From NCBI GenBank assembly GCA_963663025.1, contig OY760073.1:1922001-1986000 (forward strand): 64,000 nt of DNA, written 5' to 3'. Made by a program: the position numbers and the translations under genes. This stretch comes from JAGWBF01 sp963663025 (GTDB taxonomy: Bacteria; Chloroflexota; Dehalococcoidia; Lucifugimonadales; JAGWBF01). Positions 42,456 to 50,528 of the stretch are shown one piece after another. Position 1 is the stretch's first letter. Every line of letters begins with the position of its first letter. The notes under the pieces were generated by a model, which worked only from the letters and a program-made list of their open reading frames with translations, searched no databases and was not told where the DNA came from.

Positions 42456-43400
42456 ATGAGAGTTCACGAAGAGTTCGCCAAGGTCGCATCCGAAGCAGAC
42501 ACCGCCTTTACCATCGGCATCTTTGATGGGGTGCACCTCGGCCACCAGCACCTCCTTAGCCAGCTTCGTTCCATGGCCCATCAGGAGGGCCTCGTCCCCT
42601 GCGTCCTGACCTTCCGCAATCATCCCCGTGCCGTGCTGGCCCCCGGTGCCGACATTGCCTACATCACCCCCCTGGAGGAGCGCATATCCCGGCTGCGAGA
42701 TGCGGGGGTCGAAAGGGTGGTGGACCTAGAGTTCACCCTGGAGCTGTCCCAACTGAGCGCCCGGGAGTTCCTCTCCCTGCTCAACAGTCACATGAATATG
42801 CGAGGCTTGGTGGTGGGGCCGGATTTTGCCATGGGGCACAACAGGGACGGCACCATTCCCGTTATCGAAGGTATCGGGGCCGACCTGGGCTTCTGGGTGC
42901 GGACGGTCGACCCTCTGTACCTGGGTGACAGCGCCGTCAAGAGCAGCGCCATCCGCGGGGCCATAGCCAGCGGAGACGTGGCCGGGGCATGCCGGCTGCT
43001 GGGGCGCACCTACTCCCTTACGGGGACCGTCGTCCACGGCGCTCGCCGTGGAAGCACCTTGGGCTTCCCCACAGCCAACCTGGAGGTCGAACCAACCACT
43101 ATGGTCCCCGAGAACGGCATATATGCAACGTGGGCCACTATTGACGGACAGCGTTATCCCTCGGCCACCAACGTGGGCGTGCGTCCGACCTTCGGCTCAG
43201 GGCCCAAGCTGGTGGAGGTTTTCATCATGGACTTCGACCAGGACATTTACGGGAAAGCGTTGAACTTGGAGTTTGTCGAAAGGCTGAGAGAAGAGCTGGC
43301 CTTCGGGAGCGTGGATGAGCTTGTACGACAGATGAAACTGGATGTAGAGCAAGCCAGGGAAATCCTCGCTGTGGAACAGACCGCCCAAACAAGAATCTAA
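42456..43400 (+). CDS. ribF: Riboflavin kinase / FAD synthetase
   Basis: This bifunctional 314-residue enzyme phosphorylates riboflavin to FMN and adenylates FMN to FAD. The N-terminal nucleotidyltransferase half has FTIGIFDGVHLGHQ (HxGH), FRNHPRAVL and the SSAIRGAIASGDV block (ISSTxIR type). The C-terminal kinase half has GTVVHGARRGSTLGFPTANLE, NGIYATWATIDG, ATNVGVRPTFGSG and VEVFIMDF. ATG 42456 is preferred over GTG 42441, which sits directly on the AAGGGG. It starts a run of closely spaced genes ending at 47877. FMN supply fits the nearby flavin-dependent LLM enzymes. Confidence 0.95.
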   Translation: MRVHEEFAKVASEADTAFTIGIFDGVHLGHQHLLSQLRSMAHQEGLVPCVLTFRNHPRAVLAPGADIAYITPLEERISRLRDAGVERVVDLEFTLELSQLSAREFLSLLNSHMNMRGLVVGPDFAMGHNRDGTIPVIEGIGADLGFWVRTVDPLYLGDSAVKSSAIRGAIASGDVAGACRLLGRTYSLTGTVVHGARRGSTLGFPTANLEVEPTTMVPENGIYATWATIDGQRYPSATNVGVRPTFGSGPKLVEVFIMDFDQDIYGKALNLEFVERLREELAFGSVDELVRQMKLDVEQAREILAVEQTAQTRI

Positions 43401-43406
43401 GCGACC

Positions 43407-44627
43407 ATGACATCCGTCAGAAAAGCATCCATCCCCGACCAAGGTACCCTGCAAAGGATACTCCGGCGGGGCGTCAGCGAAATCATTGTAGAGTCGGAGT
43501 TCGTCCGGCTCCTGCAATCGGGCACATCCCTGCGCTTAAAGATGGGATTCGACCCCAGCCGTCCCGACATACACCTGGGACACGTGGTAGGCCTGCGGAA
43601 GCTGCGTCAGCTCCAAGAGCTTGGCCACCAGGTGATCCTGATCGTGGGCGACTGGACAGCCCAGATTGGCGACCCCAGCGGCCAGTCGGCCACCCGGCCG
43701 GTGCTCACCCACGAGGAGGTCGTGGACAACGCCCAGTCCTACATGGAGCAGTTCTTCAAGGTCATCGACAAAAGGCGCACTCAAGTGGTCTGGCAGAGCG
43801 AGTGGTTTGGCAAGTTCAACCTGGCCGACGTTATCAACCTTACCGGTCGTTTCACCATTGCCCAGTTCCTGGAAAGGGATGATTTCGCCCGGCGCTTCCA
43901 GGCCCACCGCCCCATTGCCATCACCGAGCTGCTCTACCCGCTGCTGCAGGCCTACGATTCGGTGGCCATCACGTCGGACATCGAGTTCGGCGGCACGGAC
44001 CAAAAGTTCAACCTGCTCGTGGGCAGAGAGATGCAGGGCATGATGGACCAGCGACCCCAGCAGTGCTTCCTGATGCCCATCCTGGTCGGCACTGACGGCA
44101 GCCAGAAGATGAGCAAGAGCCTAGGCAACTACATCGGGGTGGATGAGCCTCCCAGCGAGATGTTTGGTAAAGTGATGTCCCTGCCCGATACGCTGGTGCT
44201 GGACTACTTCCGGTACCTGACTGACGTTCCCAATGCCGAGCTGGATGAAATCTCCAAGGCTCTGGAGGATGCATCGATAAATCCCATGGAGTTCAAGAAA
44301 CGCCTGGCCGAGGACATCACAGCCCAGTTCCACAGCACCCGGGAAGGGCAGAACGCCCGGAGCAACTTCGAGCGAGTAGTGCAGGGACGGCAGGCCCCCA
44401 CCGATGAAGACCAGTACGTGCAGGTGCCTGTGATTGCCGGCACCTCCACATCGGATGTGGTGCGCCTTGCCTTTCCCGAGTCCAGCCGGAGCCAGCTCAA
44501 ACGGCTCATCAACGAAGGTGCGGTGGAGGTCGATGGCGCGAAGATTAACGCAGAGATTGGCCACAAGCCGGGCCAGACCATCAAGCTGGGCCGGAGGCGC
44601 TTCATAAAGACTATAGAGGCATCCTAA
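43407..44627 (+). CDS. tyrS: Tyrosyl-tRNA synthetase
   Basis: TyrS charges tRNA-Tyr. The 406-residue class I enzyme has FDPSRPDIHLGHVVGLRKL (the HLGH form of HIGH), VGDWTAQIGDPSGQS, ITELLYPLLQAYDS, EFGGTDQKFNLLVGR and KMSKSLGNYIG (KMSKS). It ends with an S4 RNA-binding domain (SRSQLKRLINEGAVEVDGAKI). The QxxFN-type pattern and HLGH place it with the TyrS2/TyrZ-like group. It starts six bases after ribF, so it is in the same operon. Confidence 0.95.
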   Translation: MTSVRKASIPDQGTLQRILRRGVSEIIVESEFVRLLQSGTSLRLKMGFDPSRPDIHLGHVVGLRKLRQLQELGHQVILIVGDWTAQIGDPSGQSATRPVLTHEEVVDNAQSYMEQFFKVIDKRRTQVVWQSEWFGKFNLADVINLTGRFTIAQFLERDDFARRFQAHRPIAITELLYPLLQAYDSVAITSDIEFGGTDQKFNLLVGREMQGMMDQRPQQCFLMPILVGTDGSQKMSKSLGNYIGVDEPPSEMFGKVMSLPDTLVLDYFRYLTDVPNAELDEISKALEDASINPMEFKKRLAEDITAQFHSTREGQNARSNFERVVQGRQAPTDEDQYVQVPVIAGTSTSDVVRLAFPESSRSQLKRLINEGAVEVDGAKINAEIGHKPGQTIKLGRRRFIKTIEAS

Positions 44628-44671
44628 GCCCCGTTAGCGGTGCCGGAGACAGCAAACCCCGAGGAGGAGAC

Positions 44672-45787
44672 GTGAAAGTTCCCCAGCAAAACCTGCGGAC
44701 TCCCGGTCCTACCCCCTGCCCCGACGAGGTGTTGGATGGGATGAGCCAGCAGATGATCAACCACAGGGGGCCCGAGTTCCGGGACCTCATCAATGGCCTT
44801 ACCGACAAGCTGAGCCGCATCTACATGACTTCCGGGAAGGTATACATTCTCACCGCCTCGGGTACAGGCGCCCTGGAAGCGGCGGTGGTGAACACCCTTT
44901 CTCCCGGAGACAAGGTGCTGGCGGTAAGCATAGGCTACTTCGGCGACCGGTTCGCCGACATTGCTCGGATCTACCAGACGGACGTGACCAAGCTGGAGTT
45001 CGAGTGGGGGACCCCCGCAAACCCCGATGTAATACGCAAGGCCCTCCAGGACGATCCGGGCATCAAGGCTGTCCTGGTCACCCACAACGAGACCTCCACA
45101 GGGATCACCAACGACTTGGAGAGCATCGCCCAGGTGGTAAAGAGCGAGTTCGGCAAGCTGCTCCTTGTCGATGCCGTCAGCAGCCTGGGATGTGTTCCCC
45201 TGCACACCGACCAGTGGCAGTGCGACGTGGTCTCTACAGCATCCCAGAAGGGCTTGATGGTGCCTCCAGGCCTCTCATTCGCCAGCGTTAGCGAACAAGC
45301 ATGGGAAGCCTACAAATCCTCGACCATGCCCCGCTACTATCTCGACCTTGGATCGGCCCATCGCTACCTGGACCGGGGCCAGAACCCCTTCACGCCCAAC
45401 GTAGCCCTCCTATACGGCCTTGATGTGGCCCTGGACATGATGCTCGACGAGGGCATGGAGAGCGTGTACCAGCGACACCGGGAGATCGCCGATTTCACCC
45501 GCGCAGGAGTCCAGAAGCTGGGCCTAACCCTCCTGGCCGACGCCGCCCACGCATCGGACACAGTAACGGCCATAAACAATCCCGAGGGCGTGGACTGCGC
45601 AGCCCTGGTGGAGATGATGAGGACCGAACATTCGGTGGTGCTTGCAGCCGGGCAAGGCCCGCTGGCGGGCAAGATATTCCGCATAGGGCACATGGGACTG
45701 GTCACCCGCGAGGACATCCAGGAGGTGCTAAACGCCCTGGAAACATCCCTGACAAAGCTGGGGCACCAGCTTGTCCCCTCCTCCTAA
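44672..45787 (+). CDS. Class V aminotransferase (serine-pyruvate/alanine-glyoxylate type)
   Basis: This 371-residue PLP enzyme starts at GTG 44672 after GAGGAGG. Motifs are LRTPGPTPCPDEVL, LTASGTGALEAAVVNTLSPGDKVL, THNETSTGITN, LLVDAVSSLGCVPL (cofactor Asp) and STASQKGLMVPPGLSF with the PLP-binding Lys. Members interconvert serine, glycine, alanine and their keto acids. Directly upstream of serA, it probably supplies or consumes hydroxypyruvate, glyoxylate or phosphohydroxypyruvate, and may stand in for serC. That last point is inference. Confidence 0.88.
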   Translation: MKVPQQNLRTPGPTPCPDEVLDGMSQQMINHRGPEFRDLINGLTDKLSRIYMTSGKVYILTASGTGALEAAVVNTLSPGDKVLAVSIGYFGDRFADIARIYQTDVTKLEFEWGTPANPDVIRKALQDDPGIKAVLVTHNETSTGITNDLESIAQVVKSEFGKLLLVDAVSSLGCVPLHTDQWQCDVVSTASQKGLMVPPGLSFASVSEQAWEAYKSSTMPRYYLDLGSAHRYLDRGQNPFTPNVALLYGLDVALDMMLDEGMESVYQRHREIADFTRAGVQKLGLTLLADAAHASDTVTAINNPEGVDCAALVEMMRTEHSVVLAAGQGPLAGKIFRIGHMGLVTREDIQEVLNALETSLTKLGHQLVPSS

Positions 45788-45800
45788 GGGTGCTAGTCCT

Positions 45801-47378
45801 ATGACAAAGATACTAGTTGCAGACCCCATAGCCCCCGAAGGCATCGACCTCCTGAAGTCCCGGGCCGAGGTCGATGTGAAAAGGAGCCTAAAAGCCGACG
45901 AGCTAATAGATATCCTCGGCGACTACGATGCGCTGATCGTGCGCAGCGAGACCAAGGTCACAGGTCCAGTGATCGCAGCGGGCAAGAAACTCCAGGTTAT
46001 CGCCAGGGCAGGAGTGGGCGTGGACAACATCGACCTGGAAGCGGCAACGGGCGGCGGGATAGCTGTGGTGAATGCCCCGGCGGGAAACACAATCGCCGCC
46101 GCCGAGCACACCATGGCCCTCATCCTGGCAGCCGCGCGGAACGTCCCCCAAGCCCACGACTCCCTCAAGCAGGGCCGGTGGGAGCGCAGCACCTTCATGG
46201 GCATCGAGGTGCGCAACAAGACCCTGGGCATCATTGGCTTGGGCCGCGTTGGGTCCGAGGTGGCCCGCAGGGCGCGCAGCTTCTCCATGCGCCCCATAGC
46301 CTTCGACCCCTTTGTGTCCCCCGAGTACGCCCAGATGTCGGGGGTCGAGCTGATGGACATGAACGAGCTGCTCAGCCAGTGCGATTTTCTCACCCTCCAC
46401 ACCGCCTACACCTACGACACTCACCACCTCATCGGGGCAGAGAAGCTCGCCCTGATGAAACCCACCGCCTACATTGTTAACGTAGCTAGGGGAGAGCTGG
46501 TGGATGAAGATGCCGTCCTGGAAGCCCTGGAAGGAGGGCGTCTTGCAGGGGCGGCCCTGGATGTGTTTTCCAGCGAACCCCCCACCAACACCGCCCTAGT
46601 CAACCATCCGAAGGTAATAGTAACGCCCCACCTGGGAGCATCGACCCGGGAGGCCCAGCGAGAGGTGGCTCTGGAGGCATCGGAGCAGGTGCTGGCCGTC
46701 CTGCGGGGCGAGCCTGTCCGTAATATGGTCAACGGCCCATTCCTGCCTCCGGAAGTGCACGCGGTGATAGACCCCTACGCGCCTGTGGCCAACACCCTCG
46801 GCAAGCTCCTCATTCAAATGTCCGAAGGCCGTTTGGTGAACCTGCACATCACCTACGAAGGTGAGATCGCCCAGCACGATACCACCGTGCTCAAATCATC
46901 GGTGCTGGCGGGTTTCCTCACCCCCATCTCCGAGGAACGCATCAACGTAATCAACGCACCCACGATCGCAGAGCAACGCGGGCTGAGCATCACCGAGCGC
47001 AAGGTCGCTGAGATGCCCGAGTACGGCAGCCTTATCACGATTGGGATCAACACCACCTCGGGCAGTATTTCCCTGACGGGCGCCTGCATAAGAAACGAGA
47101 CCCACCTGGTGCGGGTAAACGACCACTGGTTGGACGTGGTGCCATACTCCCCCTACATGCTTTTCATCGAGCACCAGGACATGCCAGGCTCCATCGGCGC
47201 CGTCGGCAACATAACCGGCCAGAACGACATCAACATCAGCTTCATGGAGGTCGGGCGCATCAGCCCCAGGGGAAGGGCTACGATGATTGTGGGCTTGGAT
47301 GACCCTATTAATGCCAATGTCCTTGACCAGTTACGGGCGCTGCCGCACATCGACAACGTCCGGCTGATCAGGATGTGA
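45801..47378 (+). CDS. serA: D-3-phosphoglycerate dehydrogenase
   Basis: SerA oxidises 3-phosphoglycerate at the start of serine synthesis. From ATG 45801 it is 525 residues, the long form. A catalytic domain with VRSETKVT and ARAGVGVDNID is followed by the Rossmann motif IIGLGRVGSEVARRA, the catalytic Arg in VNVARGELVDE, and Glu/His in SSEPP and VTPHLGASTREAQ. After ~320 come the allosteric substrate-binding domain and a C-terminal ACT domain (MLFIEHQDMPGSIGAVGNITG), which usually senses serine. It starts 13 bases after the aminotransferase. Confidence 0.96.
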   Translation: MTKILVADPIAPEGIDLLKSRAEVDVKRSLKADELIDILGDYDALIVRSETKVTGPVIAAGKKLQVIARAGVGVDNIDLEAATGGGIAVVNAPAGNTIAAAEHTMALILAAARNVPQAHDSLKQGRWERSTFMGIEVRNKTLGIIGLGRVGSEVARRARSFSMRPIAFDPFVSPEYAQMSGVELMDMNELLSQCDFLTLHTAYTYDTHHLIGAEKLALMKPTAYIVNVARGELVDEDAVLEALEGGRLAGAALDVFSSEPPTNTALVNHPKVIVTPHLGASTREAQREVALEASEQVLAVLRGEPVRNMVNGPFLPPEVHAVIDPYAPVANTLGKLLIQMSEGRLVNLHITYEGEIAQHDTTVLKSSVLAGFLTPISEERINVINAPTIAEQRGLSITERKVAEMPEYGSLITIGINTTSGSISLTGACIRNETHLVRVNDHWLDVVPYSPYMLFIEHQDMPGSIGAVGNITGQNDINISFMEVGRISPRGRATMIVGLDDPINANVLDQLRALPHIDNVRLIRM

Positions 47379-47433
47379 GCCGCAGTCTTCACCAAGCTCT
47401 CCGGGATGGGTGGAGGTCCAAGAGGGTGATGTT

Positions 47434-47877
47434 GTGGTACAGATAAGAGAAGCAACCGCCAAGCTGCGGATGCTGCTGGCCGAGATACGGGGCCGCGAAG
47501 AGCAGATGGATGCCATGATTCGCCAGTTCAACACCCAGCTTTCCCGCATGCCAAGACAAGCCGCCTACGGCAGGGCTTCCCTGGATGCTGCTCTCAACTC
47601 CATGAACGAAGTCCAGGAACGGCTGGACTACGCCAAGGCCACGAGGGAGCATCTCCTGGCCATCAAACAGCAGGTTACCGCAGAGCTGGAGGCCCTTCAG
47701 ATCACCCAGCAGGTCGAAGCGGCCAAGGAGTCCCTGGGCCAGCTAAAGGCCAAACAGACATCACAGGAGATCCTCACCGAAGCGGAGCAGAGTGAGGTCC
47801 GCAGGCTGGAGGGGTTTATAGCTGAGTACAGCAAGGTGGCTGAGAGGGCGATCACCGCTTCTCTAGAAGACCGGTAG
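47434..47877 (+). CDS. Hypothetical coiled-coil protein
   Basis: This encodes about 147 residues from GTG 47434, which lies seven bases after AGAGGG; GTG 47410 is an alternative. It is almost entirely helical and Gln/Glu/Lys/Ala-rich, with long heptad-like runs (LRMLLAEIRGREEQMDAMIRQF, RLEGFIAEYSKVAERAI). There is no signal peptide or membrane segment. It is the last gene of the ribF-tyrS-serA run. The pattern resembles prefoldin-like or scaffold coiled coils, but no family can be named and no function is known. Confidence 0.65.
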   Translation: MVQIREATAKLRMLLAEIRGREEQMDAMIRQFNTQLSRMPRQAAYGRASLDAALNSMNEVQERLDYAKATREHLLAIKQQVTAELEALQITQQVEAAKESLGQLKAKQTSQEILTEAEQSEVRRLEGFIAEYSKVAERAITASLEDR

Positions 47878-47918
47878 GGAAGTCCCGACTTCCACCGTGA
47901 GAGAACCCGGCTAGACTC

Positions 47919-49220
47919 CTAGATTGCGCCGTCCAGGGGGTTAATCACCAAGCCCGTCGGCAGCTTCGGGTAGAAGAAGGTGGACTTGGGCGGGAGCTTC
48001 TGATCGGCATCGATTATCTCTTTGAACAGGTCCAGCGGGAAGGGTTTGAGCAGGAAGGCCATCTGCAGCTCACCGCTAGTCAGTCCCGCTGACGCCTCCC
48101 CAGCATCATGCACATAGTCGATGCATGAGCGGCTCTCCTCAGCCAGGATGGGGCGCAGTATCTGCTCCTCCAGGATCCAGGGCTCGGAATCGGCCATCAC
48201 GCCCCCGTCTTCCAGGTCCACCCCCGGCCTCAGCTTCAGTATCTGGCTGCCCCTGCCTCCGGGATCTATCATGCCCATCACCGGGCCGCTGCTCCCCAGC
48301 TCCTCCACCTTCGCCAGCATGGCCCTTATGTCGCCGCAGGCCTCCTGGGCCTCGGGCACAGGGTTGAAGTACTTCCACAGCTCATAGCGCACCTGAGCCA
48401 GGGCTGAAGGCTGCAGGCCCTTCAGAACCCTGTGGTAAGGCAGCACTTTTAGACCCGGATCGTCGAAAGCGACGAGGCCCATCATGACGTGGTTGCAGGC
48501 TGCGTCGTCGGGCAGAGAGCCTCCGGCCTCCTCTTGCCTCAAAGCCCTGTAGTTCAAGGCGGTCTCGTAGCGATGATGGCCGTCGGCGATGTAAATCTCA
48601 CTGGAAGACAGCAGATGGGATATCCCTGCGGTCACATCGCCCTCCTCCACCTTCCACATCTTGTAGCCTTGCAGACCGGGGTCCGAGAAGGCGATGTCCG
48701 GCCAGCCGGACATGATGCGGTCGAGCAGGGAGCGCACCTCGTGGGACGGGTCCGAGTACAGGGACATTATGGGGCTGAGGTTGGCGGAGCAGGCGCGGAT
48801 CAGGGCCAGGCGGTCCGCTTTGTCGGCATCCCTGGTGAACTCGTGGGGCAGTACGATCCTTCGCTCGTACTCCTCCAGGCGCACCGCCGACATCAGCTCC
48901 AGGCGCTGGTAGTCCCGTCCCTCGTGGGTGAAGGTGTGCTCTACCAAGTAGAGGGAGGAAACGGGATCCCTGCGCAGGACTTCCTCGGACAGCCACTGGG
49001 CGAGCATAGCGCCGGCTCGAGTGTAGCGGTTGTCATCTGCAGTATCACCGGTAAGGCGGGCGCCTGCTTCCAGCCGGATGATGTTGTAGGGGCTCCGCTC
49101 GTACAGGGTGTCCTGTAAGTCGGGAGAGATGGTGTCAAAAGGCGGGCAAACCACATCGCCCATCGACGGTATGCTCTGAGGTTCGTAGCGGATGCCCTTG
49201 AAGGGGCGGACTACAGCCAA
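47919..49220 (-). CDS. DUF1015 family protein
   Basis: The 433-residue protein has the DUF1015 layout. It opens AVVRPFKGIRYEP, followed by VVCPPFDTISPDLQ, SPYNIIRLE, the central signature IADGHHRYETALNYR, MMGLVAFDDPGLKVLPYHRV, and FLLKPFPLDLFKEIIDADQKLPPKSTFFYPKLPTGLVI at the end. The conserved His/Arg-rich signature suggests an enzyme, possibly acting on a phosphorylated or amino-acid substrate. DUF1015 genes are often found with serine-synthesis genes. Here it is convergent with the serA operon, 41 bases away. Function is not established from this sequence. Confidence 0.85.
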   Translation of the reverse strand: MAVVRPFKGIRYEPQSIPSMGDVVCPPFDTISPDLQDTLYERSPYNIIRLEAGARLTGDTADDNRYTRAGAMLAQWLSEEVLRRDPVSSLYLVEHTFTHEGRDYQRLELMSAVRLEEYERRIVLPHEFTRDADKADRLALIRACSANLSPIMSLYSDPSHEVRSLLDRIMSGWPDIAFSDPGLQGYKMWKVEEGDVTAGISHLLSSSEIYIADGHHRYETALNYRALRQEEAGGSLPDDAACNHVMMGLVAFDDPGLKVLPYHRVLKGLQPSALAQVRYELWKYFNPVPEAQEACGDIRAMLAKVEELGSSGPVMGMIDPGGRGSQILKLRPGVDLEDGGVMADSEPWILEEQILRPILAEESRSCIDYVHDAGEASAGLTSGELQMAFLLKPFPLDLFKEIIDADQKLPPKSTFFYPKLPTGLVINPLDGAI

Positions 49221-49259
49221 GTCTCGCCTCCGGGTCGGACCTGCATCATGGGCGTCGGG

Positions 49260-50438
49260 CTACCCGGCCCGGCCGGCAGCGACCTTGCTGTCGGGCGCTA
49301 CGGATGCAAAGTGGGGCATCACCTCCCGGGAGAACATGTCCAGCTGCTCCCGGAACTCGGGCCAGGGGGTACCTTCGGGCCAGTGCAGGATAATGTGCTC
49401 CAAGCCAGGGTACTTGTTCTGGAGGTCCTCCAGGAAATCAATGAAGCCCGCAGCCGGGCCGCAGTACCAAGCCTTCTGGTCCACACCATCTTCGATGTGG
49501 GGCACCCTTGCCGGCGCTCCCGGCGTGCCCCAGGGCCTACCTTCATCGTCGGAGTAGCGGACGAACCCGAAGGGCGCAAACCATTTGTACCGCTCGTCGT
49601 GGCTGTGGCGCACCGCTTCCATGGCTTCCTGGTGGGTATCGGCCAGGTAGAAGCCGATATTGAGGCCCATGTCCTCGCCCAGCTTCAGGTTTCGGCCATA
49701 CCTGGCGGCGGCTTCCTGGTAGTCGTGGAACAGCCTCTCCACCAGCTTCTCGCCGGTAAGCCCGACCATGGCCTTGAAGCCCTTGCTGGCTATGTATTCC
49801 AGGGTGCGGGCGCTGGCGATAGGCTGCCATATCTCCACGGGACGGTTCACAGGCTGGGGCACCAGGGTGACCTCCTGCAGGTCGTAGCCCCGGTAGGGCA
49901 CCCTGGCAGGTATGGTGTAGTGCTTGCCGTCATGGGAGAAGGAGCTTTCGTTGAAGGCCTTGAGGATGATCTCAATCTGCTCTTCGAAAAGCTCTTTGTT
50001 GGCGTCGTTGTCTATGACGGGGGCGCCGAAGGACTCGACCTCCCGGGAATGATATCCCCGTCCCACTCCGAAGATGATCCTGCCCCCTGTGAGCACATCG
50101 GCCATGGCGTAGTCCTCGGCCAGGCGGATCGGGTGCCACATGGGGACGATGTTGAAGGCGCAGCCGAACCTCAGGTGCTGGGTGCGGGCGGCCAGGTAGG
50201 TGCCCAGCAGGATCAGGTTTGGAAGGCACTCGTAGCCCTCCCGCTGGAAGTGGTGCTCCGCAGTCCAGAGGGCGTAGAACCCCCGCTCGTCCATAAACTG
50301 GGCGAGGTCTGTGGCATGGCCCAGGGATTCCACCAATCGCTCGTTGGGGTAGGTCCGCTCATCGGCGGGGGTTCCTTCCCTACCGATGTTCTCCAGCTCG
50401 ATCTGGCCTACATACAGGACTGAGAACTTGTCGATCAT
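49260..50438 (-). CDS. LLM-class flavin-dependent oxidoreductase
   Basis: This luciferase-like protein has about 392 residues. ATG 50438 (MIDKFSVLY) is preferred to TTG 50444. Blocks seen are HATDLAQFMDERGFYALWTAEHHF, NLILLGTYLAARTQHLRFG, PMWHPIRLAEDYAMADVLTGGRIIFGVGRGY, VPQPVNRPVEIWQPIASART and a late LEHIILHWPEGTPWPEFREQLDMF. The order and EHH motif fit the bacterial luciferase / alkanal-monooxygenase-like group using FMN or F420. It is longer than the LLM protein at 19747 and belongs to a different subfamily. Substrate unknown. Confidence 0.85.
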   Translation of the reverse strand: MIDKFSVLYVGQIELENIGREGTPADERTYPNERLVESLGHATDLAQFMDERGFYALWTAEHHFQREGYECLPNLILLGTYLAARTQHLRFGCAFNIVPMWHPIRLAEDYAMADVLTGGRIIFGVGRGYHSREVESFGAPVIDNDANKELFEEQIEIILKAFNESSFSHDGKHYTIPARVPYRGYDLQEVTLVPQPVNRPVEIWQPIASARTLEYIASKGFKAMVGLTGEKLVERLFHDYQEAAARYGRNLKLGEDMGLNIGFYLADTHQEAMEAVRHSHDERYKWFAPFGFVRYSDDEGRPWGTPGAPARVPHIEDGVDQKAWYCGPAAGFIDFLEDLQNKYPGLEHIILHWPEGTPWPEFREQLDMFSREVMPHFASVAPDSKVAAGRAG

Positions 50439-50528
50439 GGGCAAAATTCCTTAGCTGGTTTAAGGACTAGGCGGAAGGGGTTGGTCTGTCGGCAACGGCA
50501 AGCCTGAAGGTGGCGCGCCGGATTGGAC

